DNA from: Pseudarthrobacter siccitolerans
GTDB lineage: Bacteria; Actinomycetota; Actinomycetes; Actinomycetales; Micrococcaceae
Assembly: GCF_030823375.1 (NCBI RefSeq)
Contig: NZ_JAUSXB010000001.1
Location: 1,550,001-1,614,000 of the forward strand
Reading direction: 5' to 3'
DNA length: 64,000 bases
Under the pieces are notes generated by a model, which saw only the letters and a program-made list of their open reading frames with translations, was not told the DNA's origin and did no database searches. Shown here piece by piece: positions 1 through 7,462 of the stretch (position 1 is the first letter of the stretch; every line of letters begins with the position of its first letter). A program made the translations under genes and the position numbers.

Positions 1-772
1 CGGCCACCATCCGCCGTCGTACTGCCGTCTTAAGCGCGGCATGGACCGCATCCTGCCAGTCCGCAGCGGACCAGCCCGCGTGCTCCGCCCGCCGGGTGTA
101 GGAAGGCTTCCAGTATTCGCGGTCGTGCCAGGTCCCGTCGGGGCGGATGGTCCGGATGGTGGCGGCGGGCAACTTCTGGACGCCGCGCAGGATGCTCCGG
201 GGAGCCGGAACGATGGAGTGCCAGCTCAGGTAGTGGTGCAGCGCCACCTCGTCAATGGACGTGTCAATTCCGCCCGAGGCCACGAGCGCAGGCAGGCTCG
301 AGGCGAAGCGGAGCCTGCCGTGCAGGTGGGAAACGTAGACGGGCTTGATGCCCAGCCGGTCACGGACCAGGAGGACTTCCTGGCGCTGCGGATCGTACAA
401 GGCCACCGCAAACATGCCTACCAGATGGTGGACAAAGTCCTCCCCCCATTTCCGGTAGGCCTTCAGGATCACCTCGGTGTCGCTGGTGGTCCGGAAGGTG
501 AACTCTGGCTCAAGTTCCCGGCGCAGCTCCTTGTAGTTGTAGATGCAGCCGTTGAAGGTGATGGCCAGGCCGCCGTCATCCACCATGGGCTGGGCCCCTG
601 CCTCGGACAGGTCGATGATGCTGAGCCGCTGATGCCCCAGTGCAACCCAGCCCGCCTCCCACGTTCCCCGTCCGTCCGGTCCCCTCGACGTCATTGCCCC
701 CATTATTTTCAGGACCGCCTCCGGGGAGGCCTGTCTTCCGTTAAAGGCGATTTCGCCGGCTATACCGCACAT
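1..772 (-). CDS. asnO: asparagine synthase-family glutamine amidotransferase (NAGGN amidotransferase type), partial
   Basis: The visible 257 residues are the N-terminal glutaminase half of an asparagine synthase-type amidotransferase; the synthetase half lies beyond the window. The protein starts MCGIAGE, so Cys2, exposed after Met removal, is the expected nucleophile, and motifs RLSIIDLSEAG and FNGCIYNYKELR are typical of class II (Ntn) glutaminases. Glutamine would be hydrolysed and the ammonia passed to an adenylated carboxylate. It is the last visible gene of a minus-strand operon, 24 nt after the decarboxylase. In Actinobacteria this subfamily is known beside N-acetylglutaminylglutamine amide (osmolyte) genes; the product here is inferred from context only and other amide products are possible. 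Confidence 0.85.
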   Translation of the reverse strand, partial: MCGIAGEIAFNGRQASPEAVLKIMGAMTSRGPDGRGTWEAGWVALGHQRLSIIDLSEAGAQPMVDDGGLAITFNGCIYNYKELRRELEPEFTFRTTSDTEVILKAYRKWGEDFVHHLVGMFAVALYDPQRQEVLLVRDRLGIKPVYVSHLHGRLRFASSLPALVASGGIDTSIDEVALHHYLSWHSIVPAPRSILRGVQKLPAATIRTIRPDGTWHDREYWKPSYTRRAEHAGWSAADWQDAVHAALKTAVRRRMVA

Positions 773-796
773 GTTGCTGTCCTCGTTCCTTGCGAT

Positions 797-2275
797 TTAC
801 TGCGATCGGTGTGGTTCTTCGCGGACCACCCTGATGGTCTTGAGCGTCGGATCGGCGGGATCCGGCAGGACCATGCCCGCCTCCACGCCGCTTCTGAGGT
901 AGTCGATGGCGGCTTTGTTGATCCGTTCGCCGGGCAGCAGGATCGGGATGCCGGGCGGGTAGGGCGTAGCCATTTCGGCAGCGATGCGGCCCGGTGCTTC
1001 CTCGCAGGGGATGACTTCCACCGGCCCGAAGAACGCATCCCGGGGCAGCATCACCGTCTTCAGGTAGAGGTCCTCCTCGTCAGGAATGACGACGGCGGGC
1101 GGCCGGGGCAGGTCCGGGGCGGCTTCGGTGAGTGCGCGGAGCCCGCCCAGGAGGCGCTGCGCCGTTTCTTCATCATCAGAGATCGAGATGACGGCTTCGG
1201 TCCGCCGGTGATCGGTGGTGCCCATGTCGATGCGGCAGTTTTCCCGCAGCCAGTCCGTGGCCTGGAACCCGCTGATGCCAAGGTCGGAAACGTCGATCAT
1301 GATGTGGAGGATGTCCAGGTCATGGGAGGCCTCGGCGTGGACCAGTTCGTCTTCAAGGACATGCAGCCCCGGGAGCGCCTGGATGTCCCGGCGAAGTCCT
1401 TTGGCAAGTTCCAGTGCCTTGTCGATCAGGGCCTTGCCGTCCTGCACCATTTGCCGGCGCCACCCGTCCATCGCCGCATAAAGCATCACGTTCGCGCTGG
1501 TGGTGGACAGTACATCGGCACACTGGTTCAGGCGGACTGGGTCCACCAGGTTGCCCTGCAGATGGAAAATGGAGCCTTGTTCGAAGCCCAGCCCCATCTT
1601 GTGGACGCTGACCACGCAGATGTCCGCCCCTGCAGACATGGCCCAGGTGGGAGTGTCCGGGTGGAAGGGCAGCTGCGCCCCCCAGGCCTCGTCAACGATC
1701 AGCGGCTTGCCGCGCTTGTGGCAGATCTCCACGATTGCCTCGAGGTCCGCGCAGGTTCCGTAAGGGGTGGGGCTGACGATCAGGGCAGCCGAGGCGTCCG
1801 GGTACCGCTGCCACATCTCCTCCACGGTCTCGGGTGCCGGCGGATGGGCCAGCTTCAGCTCATTGTCCCACTTCGGCTTGATCCAGCGCGGCTGCAGCCC
1901 GGACAGCACCAGGCCCGACACCACTGATTTGTGCGCGTCCCGGCCGATCAGGAGATCGCCCTCGCCGCGGGTCACAGCCAGGATTGCGGCCTTTATGGAC
2001 AGGGAGCTGCCGCAGGTTGAGAAGAAGGCCATGTCCGCTCCCACGGCTTCGGCCATCAACTGTTCGGCTTTGGACAGGTAGCCGTTGGAGGATTTCCGGT
2101 CGTCCAGGCCTGAGGAGGCAACTACGTCGGACTTGAAGCTCTGCTCCCCCAGCACCTCCAGCACCCGCGGATCGACGCCGCGGCCCTGGCGGTGGGCGGG
2201 TGGCGTAAACCCGTACCGGTCGAGTTTCTGGTGTTCGGCCAGCGCGTCAAGCACCGGTGTTTCGTTCTGATCCAT
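797..2275 (-). CDS. Orn/Lys/Arg decarboxylase-family PLP enzyme
   Basis: 492-residue fold-type I PLP enzyme of the SpeA/Cad (Bacillus arginine decarboxylase) class, close to that family's usual 480-490 residues. The Schiff-base lysine is K226 in SVHKMGLG and the PLP-binding aspartate is D195 in VDEAWGA; the N-terminal HRQGRG and FFSTCGSS motifs also match. It would decarboxylate a basic amino acid to a polyamine or related amine in the cytoplasm. ATG at 2275 is chosen because GGGAGG stands just upstream; an in-frame TTG at 2287 is possible. It follows the GCS2 ligase by 21 nt and precedes the amidotransferase by 24 nt, so the three are probably co-transcribed. Substrate cannot be told from sequence. 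Confidence 0.85.
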   Translation of the reverse strand: MDQNETPVLDALAEHQKLDRYGFTPPAHRQGRGVDPRVLEVLGEQSFKSDVVASSGLDDRKSSNGYLSKAEQLMAEAVGADMAFFSTCGSSLSIKAAILAVTRGEGDLLIGRDAHKSVVSGLVLSGLQPRWIKPKWDNELKLAHPPAPETVEEMWQRYPDASAALIVSPTPYGTCADLEAIVEICHKRGKPLIVDEAWGAQLPFHPDTPTWAMSAGADICVVSVHKMGLGFEQGSIFHLQGNLVDPVRLNQCADVLSTTSANVMLYAAMDGWRRQMVQDGKALIDKALELAKGLRRDIQALPGLHVLEDELVHAEASHDLDILHIMIDVSDLGISGFQATDWLRENCRIDMGTTDHRRTEAVISISDDEETAQRLLGGLRALTEAAPDLPRPPAVVIPDEEDLYLKTVMLPRDAFFGPVEVIPCEEAPGRIAAEMATPYPPGIPILLPGERINKAAIDYLRSGVEAGMVLPDPADPTLKTIRVVREEPHRSQ

Positions 2276-2296
2276 GTGTCCTCCCAAGATGGTTGT

Positions 2297-3430
2297 CTAG
2301 GAACTCTGGTCGCTGGCCAGCAGCGGTAAACCCCTTAGCTTCTGAAGCGGTGTGGCCGGCAGGCTGCTGATCCGGACGGCGTCGGAGATGACATCGCACA
2401 GGCTGCCCGCCTCGGCGAACGCTGTGCGCTGGCGGGCAGCGCCGGTGCCCCTGGTCAGCACCTGGAACAGCAAAGACTCCACAACATCGAACTCGCCTTG
2501 GCTCTTCAGCGCGGACTGGACATGGTCCAGCAGTGCCATGGCCACTTCGAAGGCGGGCCGGGGCTGGCTGGTCAGCGGGTCCAGCAGGTCGCCGTCAAGC
2601 CCGAAGCGGCCCGCCTGCCAGGAGGCAAGCCGGAGCTGCATGGCCGAGACCGGCGCGGGAGGCACGCCATCGCGCCACTGCCGCGCCGCCGTCTCCACAA
2701 GGCCCCGTACGAGGCCGGCGAGGAGGACGGCGTCGTCGGCAAAAAGGCAGACATCCCCCACCCGGACTTCGATGGTGGGGTGGCGGTGGCTGAGCCGCGC
2801 GTCAAAGTAGATTTGCCCTTTGTCCAGGAGCACTCCCGAACCCAGGATCTCGTTGACCTGCCGGTGGTAGGCCTCCGCGGAGCCAAAGATTTCGCACGGC
2901 CCGGCCGTGGGCCACCGATTCCACGCCTGGGAGCGGTAGCTTGCGTACCCGGAGTCCGTGGCGTTCCAGAACGGGGAATTGGCGGTGATGGCCATCAACA
3001 CCGGGAGCCAGATCCGGATCCGGTCCAGGACGGCCACACCTTCCTCGTCCGATTCAATCTCCACATGCACATGGCAGCCGCAGGTCAGTTGTTCCACTGC
3101 CGTCAGGCCGAACCGCTCGATCATCCGCTGGTACCGCACGCCCGGGCTGGTGGTGGATTTCACGGGAAGGGGTGACGTGGCAAGGGCAACTGACCGTGCC
3201 CCGATTGCCCGGGCCGTTGAATCCGCGCTCACCCGCCGCACGTTAATGTCCTGGGCAAGCTCGTCCAGGCTGATCCGCGGCAGCGTGCAGGTCTCAATCT
3301 GTTCCTGCTTCATCTCCCTGCTCAGCCCGTCGTCATCGCTCAGGCGCTCCAGCAGTTCGCCCAGCGGCACAGCATGCCCGTCAACGTCGTCGACAATGAG
3401 GAACTCTTCCTCAACGCCCACCCGGCGCAT
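2297..3430 (-). CDS. carboxylate-amine ligase, glutamate-cysteine ligase family 2 (YbdK type)
   Basis: 377-residue GCS2-family enzyme. It starts with the diagnostic VGVEEEFLIVDD and carries EQIETCTLP and CGCHVHVEIE, the metal/ATP-binding and substrate segments of the family. Members couple a glutamate (gamma-carboxylate) or similar acid to an amine with ATP. First long gene of the operon 3430-1; its ATG overlaps the TAA of a short upstream reading frame (TAATG), and AAGGGG lies 9 nt before the ATG. With a decarboxylase directly downstream, a gamma-glutamyl-amine product is a reasonable guess, but YbdK-like proteins often lack a proven substrate. Confidence 0.85.
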   Translation of the reverse strand: MRRVGVEEEFLIVDDVDGHAVPLGELLERLSDDDGLSREMKQEQIETCTLPRISLDELAQDINVRRVSADSTARAIGARSVALATSPLPVKSTTSPGVRYQRMIERFGLTAVEQLTCGCHVHVEIESDEEGVAVLDRIRIWLPVLMAITANSPFWNATDSGYASYRSQAWNRWPTAGPCEIFGSAEAYHRQVNEILGSGVLLDKGQIYFDARLSHRHPTIEVRVGDVCLFADDAVLLAGLVRGLVETAARQWRDGVPPAPVSAMQLRLASWQAGRFGLDGDLLDPLTSQPRPAFEVAMALLDHVQSALKSQGEFDVVESLLFQVLTRGTGAARQRTAFAEAGSLCDVISDAVRISSLPATPLQKLRGLPLLASDQSS

Positions 3431-3513
3431 TACCGCCGCCCCTTGGTGCCGGCATCTCCCCTGCCCGGCGTACGTCCTTTGACAGGAGAATAAACGATAA
3501 GGAAATTAGCCAT
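3430..3513 (-). CDS. possible 27-residue leader peptide upstream of the GCS2 ligase
   Basis: A short frame MANFLIVYSPVKGR... (27 residues) begins at ATG 3513 (ATG 3516 is the alternative) with AGGAG 5 nt upstream. It ends in TAA whose last base is the A of the ligase ATG. The coupling geometry and good ribosome binding site support translation. Its codons (AAT, CTT, GTT, TAT, TCT, CCT) are A/T-ending, unlike neighbouring genes, so it could instead be a fortuitous frame or a short regulatory leader. No homology is recognised. Confidence 0.4.
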   Translation of the reverse strand: MANFLIVYSPVKGRTPGRGDAGTKGRR

Positions 3514-3570
3514 CATTGCTCCTGGATCGAAACCCATGAAGCGTTGGCTTAACTTCAGTGTCTAAATCAT

Positions 3571-3586
3571 ACTAAGCATGCTTAGT
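3571..3586. promoter_or_regulatory. perfect 16-bp palindrome, probable operator of the ligase-decarboxylase-amidotransferase operon
   Basis: ACTAAGCATGCTTAGT is a perfect palindrome in an AT-richer stretch, 58 bp upstream of the short leader frame and 141 bp upstream of the ligase start. Size and symmetry suit a MarR-, TetR- or GntR-type dimer. No regulator gene lies next to it, so the binding protein is unknown. Confidence 0.5.
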
Positions 3587-3609
3587 TCTTGTCGCAAGCT
3601 GAAACACAG

Positions 3610-3660
3610 AGGACCGCCACGAACACCACGCACTGTGGCGCATTGGTTCAGGGCGGTCCT
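3610..3660 (-). terminator. hairpin after the glutamine amidotransferase-like gene
   Basis: AGGACCGCC (3610-3618) pairs perfectly with GGCGGTCCT (3652-3660); inside, CGCCAC (3615-3620) can pair alternatively with GTGGCG (3635-3640). It lies 3' of the gene ending at 3702 and upstream of the next operon, so a terminator is the simplest reading. There is no clear T-run on the minus strand. The two stems exclude each other because they share CGCC. Confidence 0.5.
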
Positions 3661-3701
3661 GCTGCTCGATAAGGGGAAATTTCCGTGTTAACCGGGGGTG
3701 G

Positions 3702-4520
3702 TTAACCTAGTACCGGCCCGGCGAGGCTGGCATTGATCTCCGCGGAGACGGGCGACACCGGTGTTGCCGGCACCAGCCGGGACAGGAACTTTCCGCGGGC
3801 TGCTTCCACAAATCCGCGGAACAGGCCGAAGTCCTCTGGCAGCTCCTCCGGGTGCCACTGGATGCCCATGGTGAAAGTATTGGCCGGGTATTCGATGGCT
3901 TCCACCACCTGGTCCTCGCTCCACGCAGCCGCAATGAGCCCCTCGCCCAGCTTGTCCACGGCCTGGTGGTGGGAGACGGGCACGGGGCCCGGGTTGGCGC
4001 CGATCAGCTGCTCGAGGCGGGAACCGGCTTTGATCTCCACCGGGATGCGGTTGAAGCTGTAGCCGCCGGGCTGGTAGAAGGCATTCCCAATCACATCGGG
4101 CAGGTGCTGGTGGAGGCTGCCGCCGAGCGTCACGTTCAGCAGTTGCTCGCCGCGGCAGATGCACAGCAGCGGAACGTCCTGCCGGATTGCCTCCTGGATG
4201 AGGGCCTGCTCCCAGGCATCCCGCTCGGGCCGCGGTGCGTCAGTTGCAGGGTGTGCTTCCTGGCCGTAAAGGGCGGGGTTGACGTCCCACCCGCCGGGCA
4301 CCACCAGACCGTCAAGCCTGCCGACGAGCTGTTCAACCATGCCTGCCATCACGGGTTGCGGCGGCAGGAGGATGGGCATGCCGCCGGCGGCGATGATCGG
4401 TTTCAGGTACGTCTCCGGCAGGAAAGCTGCACTAACCGTGCCGCAACCCTCGGTGCCAGCCTGCTCGAGGTAGGTGGTGAGTCCGATGACAGGTTTCATC
4501 GCGGCGTCGGTGGTGTGCAC
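3702..4520 (-). CDS. class I glutamine amidotransferase-like hydrolase (PuuD type)
   Basis: 272-residue peptidase C26 family protein, similar to gamma-glutamyl-GABA hydrolase PuuD. The nucleophile elbow LLCICRGEQLLNV holds the catalytic Cys and GIQWHPEEL holds the His and Glu of the triad; VVPGGWDVNP forms the oxyanion-side loop. It would hydrolyse gamma-glutamyl amides. GTG at 4520 is preceded by GGAGGG at 7 nt. It sits between the nitrilase-like gene (94 bp upstream) and the ligase operon on the same strand, so it may recycle or finish the compounds made by that operon; this link is inferred. Confidence 0.85.
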   Translation of the reverse strand: MHTTDAAMKPVIGLTTYLEQAGTEGCGTVSAAFLPETYLKPIIAAGGMPILLPPQPVMAGMVEQLVGRLDGLVVPGGWDVNPALYGQEAHPATDAPRPERDAWEQALIQEAIRQDVPLLCICRGEQLLNVTLGGSLHQHLPDVIGNAFYQPGGYSFNRIPVEIKAGSRLEQLIGANPGPVPVSHHQAVDKLGEGLIAAAWSEDQVVEAIEYPANTFTMGIQWHPEELPEDFGLFRGFVEAARGKFLSRLVPATPVSPVSAEINASLAGPVLG

Positions 4521-4614
4521 TGTGGTCCCTCCAGGAAGATCTAACTGTCTCCAATTTTAGGGCCGGGGGGCGGCCGGAATGTTTCGTCAGTGTCAATTCC
4601 AGGTGTCAGGACCA

Positions 4615-5430
4615 TCACACTTTTTTGGCCTGTTCCTCATCCCCTGGTATGACGCGGAATCGGCGGTTCCGCAGGGACGGGATGCGGGTCCGGACCGCCG
4701 CTATCCGCTCGGGCTCAAGCTGGGCAAAAACGACGCCGGGCAGCTCGCCGGCGTTGGCGATCACCACCCCGAACGGGTCCACCACTATGGAGTAGGCCGT
4801 GGCCAGCGGTCCACACTGGTTGGCCGTCACGACGTACGAAGTATTCTCGATGGCCCGGGCGCGCACCAGGGTACTAAAGTGGTCCTCCTTGCCCGGGCCG
4901 ACGATCCACATGGCGGGCAGCAGCAGGACGTTCGCTCCGGCATCCACCAGGTAGCGGGCACTCTCCGGGAACCTCACGTCGTAGCAGGTAAGCATGCCCA
5001 GGCGGAGCTGGCCGTAGGAGAGCAGGTCCGGCGGGTCAAAGGAGCCCTGGCTGGTTCCGTCACTTTCCCGGTAGCCGAACGCGTCGTAGAGGTGTATTTT
5101 CCGGTACCTGCCCTGGACAGCACCATCGGCGTCCAGGGCCACCAGGGTGTTGAACGGCAGGCCGTCGGGGTTGGCCTCGGTGGTTCCCACGACGACGGGC
5201 AATCTGAGGGCCCTTGCGAGGGCGGCGATACCGCTGATAAAAGGCCCGTCCAAAGGCTCCGCCACGTCCGCCAGGGCGGTGGGCGGTTCGTTGCCCGCGT
5301 AGAGGCTGGACTCCGGAAGCACCAGCAGGTCAGCGTTGCCCAACGCGGCAGCCTGCATCAGCCCGGCGATCTGCTGCAGGTTGTCCTGTGGCACTTTGCC
5401 GGCGCTGAACTGCCCGGAGGCGATCCTCAC
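4615..5430 (-). CDS. carbon-nitrogen hydrolase (nitrilase superfamily amidase)
   Basis: 271-residue nitrilase-superfamily enzyme with the full triad: E40 in LPESS, K111 in YRKIHLYD and C149 in LTCYDVRFPE. It resembles omega-amidase/carbamoylase-like branches that cleave small amides. GTG 5430 is taken as the start because AGGAGG ends 6 nt upstream; a longer frame reaching 5496 lacks a good site. Divergent from the TasA-like operon. Together with the PuuD-like and ligase genes it suggests turnover of an amidated or gamma-glutamylated metabolite. Confidence 0.87.
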   Translation of the reverse strand: MRIASGQFSAGKVPQDNLQQIAGLMQAAALGNADLLVLPESSLYAGNEPPTALADVAEPLDGPFISGIAALARALRLPVVVGTTEANPDGLPFNTLVALDADGAVQGRYRKIHLYDAFGYRESDGTSQGSFDPPDLLSYGQLRLGMLTCYDVRFPESARYLVDAGANVLLLPAMWIVGPGKEDHFSTLVRARAIENTSYVVTANQCGPLATAYSIVVDPFGVVIANAGELPGVVFAQLEPERIAAVRTRIPSLRNRRFRVIPGDEEQAKKV

Positions 5431-5537
5431 TTCAGTCCTCCTGCCACCGGGAAACGGGCCCCTAGACAAAGCGTGGCACACGCGGGTCTGCGGCAACAGG
5501 TCCGGGCCCCCATGACCTGAGCAAACATCGAAGAACT

Positions 5538-5572
5538 CTTGACAAAACCTTGACCGATTACGCCGGCGTAAT
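5538..5572. promoter_or_regulatory. phased CTTGAC repeats plus perfect 16-bp palindrome before the TasA-like gene
   Basis: CTTGAC occurs at 5538-5543 and 5549-5554, exactly 11 bp apart. Directly after comes ATTACGCCGGCGTAAT (5557-5572), a perfect palindrome. Both lie about 100-135 bp upstream of the TasA-like start in the divergent region between 5430 and 5674. They look like two separate binding sites; TTGACC/TTGACA may also serve as a -35 element, but I see no convincing -10 at standard spacing. Confidence 0.5.
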
Positions 5573-5673
5573 TTGATCGACGCCGTGAATAGTTGCAGAT
5601 GCCAGGCGAAGTGAGCCTGGCTGAATCACCGGCCGGCCCGACTGGGGGTGGGCCCGTCGCAAAGGACAGATCC

Positions 5674-6273
5674 ATGGGCATCAGCATGAAAAGCACTCCG
5701 GGCAAGATTCTGGCTTCCGTCACACTGGTTGGTGCCGCAGCCGCCGTCGCGGGTCTGGGTACGTACGGCGCGTTCACCTCTACCACGAACGCGAGCCAGG
5801 AAGTGAAGGCCGGCAGGGTAGTCATCGAACTCGGCGGTACTGTGAACACCATCAGCAACCCTGTTGCCGGCCTGCTCCCCGGGGATTCTGTGGAGAAGTT
5901 CGTCACGCTAAGCAACACCGGCGACTCGGACTTCAACGCGGTGACTCTGACCACCACCGCCAGCACCGGCACCCTGCTCACGTCGGATGTCCTGAACGGG
6001 CTTCAGCTCACTGTTGAGGCTTGCAGCACCGACTGGGTGACAGTGGCAAACGGCCCGGACACCTGCGCGGGCTCCAAGACGGTGGTGGTGGCCAGCACTC
6101 CCATCCTCGGCACCAGGGTCCTTACCGCTCCGGCATCCCTTACTGCCACGAAATCAGATCGTTTGAAGATCACCACCTCACTGCCCACCAGCGCCGGTGA
6201 GGACTTCCAGGGCCTCACCAGCACGGTGAACTTCAAGTTCGACGCCACACAACGCACCGCCAGCGTCAAGTAG
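5674..6273 (+). CDS. TasA/camelysin-like exported protein
   Basis: 199-residue secreted protein. The N-terminus has a hydrophobic signal segment ending LGTYGAFTSTTNAS, the layout of SipW-dependent substrates (TasA, CalY/camelysin, peptidase M73 family), followed by EVKAGRVVIE and LLPGDSVEKFVTLSNTGDSDF, a beta-sandwich opening typical of the family. TasA relatives form extracellular fibres in Bacillus; fibre formation here is inferred. ATG 5674 is chosen because AAAGGA precedes it and the signal peptide starts there. It is followed by a strong hairpin and then a SipW-type peptidase, its likely processing enzyme. Confidence 0.82.
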   Translation: MGISMKSTPGKILASVTLVGAAAAVAGLGTYGAFTSTTNASQEVKAGRVVIELGGTVNTISNPVAGLLPGDSVEKFVTLSNTGDSDFNAVTLTTTASTGTLLTSDVLNGLQLTVEACSTDWVTVANGPDTCAGSKTVVVASTPILGTRVLTAPASLTATKSDRLKITTSLPTSAGEDFQGLTSTVNFKFDATQRTASVK

Positions 6274-6284
6274 CCCCTAATCTC

Positions 6285-6313
6285 CTGGCGGCGCTATGAA
6301 GCGGCGCCGCCAG
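6285..6313 (+). terminator. intercistronic hairpin between TasA-like and SipW-like genes
   Basis: CTGGCGGCGC (6285-6294) and GCGCCGCCAG (6304-6313) form a perfect 10-bp stem with a 9-nt loop. No T-run follows, so partial termination or mRNA 3'-end protection is likelier than full termination. Either would raise the abundant structural protein over its peptidase. Confidence 0.55.
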
Positions 6314-6358
6314 TGAATCTTCCCGCCTGACCTGCCTCTCCCTAAGGGCCGTACCGCT

Positions 6359-7015
6359 ATGAACACACTGACAGAGGTCCAAGCATCCGGCGCTGCAGGT
6401 GCCCCCGAACCGTCCCGGCGTCGCAACACCCCCCAACGCGATGCCGGGACTTCGGCGGAGACAGTGAGAACCACATCAGGTGCAGTGAAGGCTGCCGCCG
6501 GCAGAACGCTCAGTATCCTCAGCAGCCTGCTGGTCGCCCTCGCGGTAGCAGGCTTTTTCTTCCTTGCCGTCGGTCCACGCGTCCTGGGCTATCAGACCTC
6601 CACAATGCTCACCGGGTCCATGGCTCCGTTGATCAATCCGGGCGATGTGGTTGTGACAGTACCTACGCTGGTTGCGGACATCCGTGTTGGCGACGTCATT
6701 ACCTACCGCATCCCGGTGGAGGATCAGCGAGTGGAGACCCATCGGGTAGCCGAGATCCTGGCAGGTACCGACGGTTCCGCGGCGGTCCGCACGAAGGGGG
6801 ACGCCAACGACGGGGTTGACCCTTGGACCGCCAGTTTCCAGGGCGCAACCGTTGACAAGCAGGTACTTACCATTCCTTACGTGGGTCAGGCCATCCGTGC
6901 ACTTCGCCAGCCAGTTGTCCTGAACACCCTGATGTACGGCGCTCCCGCCGTCCTGCTCATCGGGCTGCTGGCATCGATCTGGCGCAAGGACCCTGAGCCC
7001 GAATCCAATGACTAG
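6359..7015 (+). CDS. SipW-like signal peptidase (ER-type S26B)
   Basis: 218-residue type I signal peptidase with a TM segment at about 50-75 and a second near 190-207. Catalytic Ser87 lies in LTGSMAPLINPGD; the general base is His128 in ETHRV instead of Lys, and GDANDGVDP (about 147-155) is the C-terminal ER-type motif. This Ser-His pattern marks SipW/archaeal/eukaryotic-type peptidases, distinct from the LepB-type enzyme at 42773-43336. It sits between two small exported proteins, which are its expected substrates. It ends 8 nt inside the next gene, so translation is coupled. Confidence 0.9.
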   Translation: MNTLTEVQASGAAGAPEPSRRRNTPQRDAGTSAETVRTTSGAVKAAAGRTLSILSSLLVALAVAGFFFLAVGPRVLGYQTSTMLTGSMAPLINPGDVVVTVPTLVADIRVGDVITYRIPVEDQRVETHRVAEILAGTDGSAAVRTKGDANDGVDPWTASFQGATVDKQVLTIPYVGQAIRALRQPVVLNTLMYGAPAVLLIGLLASIWRKDPEPESND

Positions 7016-7457
7016 GCTGCAGATGAGCCGCACCGCCAAAGCACTTGGCGTAGTCCTCTGCCTGGTGCTTGCAATATCGCTGTCACCGGCGGCCAACGCC
7101 GCTTTCAACGCAAATGCAAAGGCCGCCGTGGGTTTCGCCACCGCGACGCTTCCGCCCGCAACAGATTCGACCCTTGCAGTGGCGGCAGTATGCGGCAGCA
7201 ACAAGAAATCGCTGACCCTGTCCGTCGGGGCAAAAGCTGCGATAGCTTACGCCAACGAGTTGCAAGTCATTGTTTCCAGTGGCGGCGTTTCCTCCACGAC
7301 CTACCAGGGCCTGTCAGAGAGCTCACGGACCTTCACTGCTGCCCAAGGTGGAAGTTCTGTTGTCTTCACCTATGAAATTCGGCCCCTTTACCGTCCCTTG
7401 GGCTCCACCAACTTTTGGCGGAGCCAGGTGCCATTCTCCGGAACCTATACCTGCTGA
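7008..7457 (+). CDS. small exported protein, probable third member of the TasA/SipW cluster
   Basis: 149 residues, start ATG 7008 overlapping the peptidase stop by 8 nt. N-terminal signal peptide about 1-30 with a likely cleavage near PAANAAFNA, similar to SipW-dependent signals. The mature part is Thr/Ser-rich with predicted beta character and has two Cys (AAVCGSN and the C-terminal YTC), able to form one disulfide. I recognise no named domain. By position it could be a minor fibre subunit, like TapA in Bacillus, but that is analogy only. Confidence 0.7.
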   Translation: MTRLQMSRTAKALGVVLCLVLAISLSPAANAAFNANAKAAVGFATATLPPATDSTLAVAAVCGSNKKSLTLSVGAKAAIAYANELQVIVSSGGVSSTTYQGLSESSRTFTAAQGGSSVVFTYEIRPLYRPLGSTNFWRSQVPFSGTYTC

Positions 7458-7462
7458 AAAGC

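Noticed and set aside
41..1927. 628-codon open frame on the plus strand
   Set aside because: It is antisense to the amidotransferase and PLP decarboxylase, whose catalytic motifs are complete; long antisense frames are normal in high-GC DNA. No ribosome binding site or domain.
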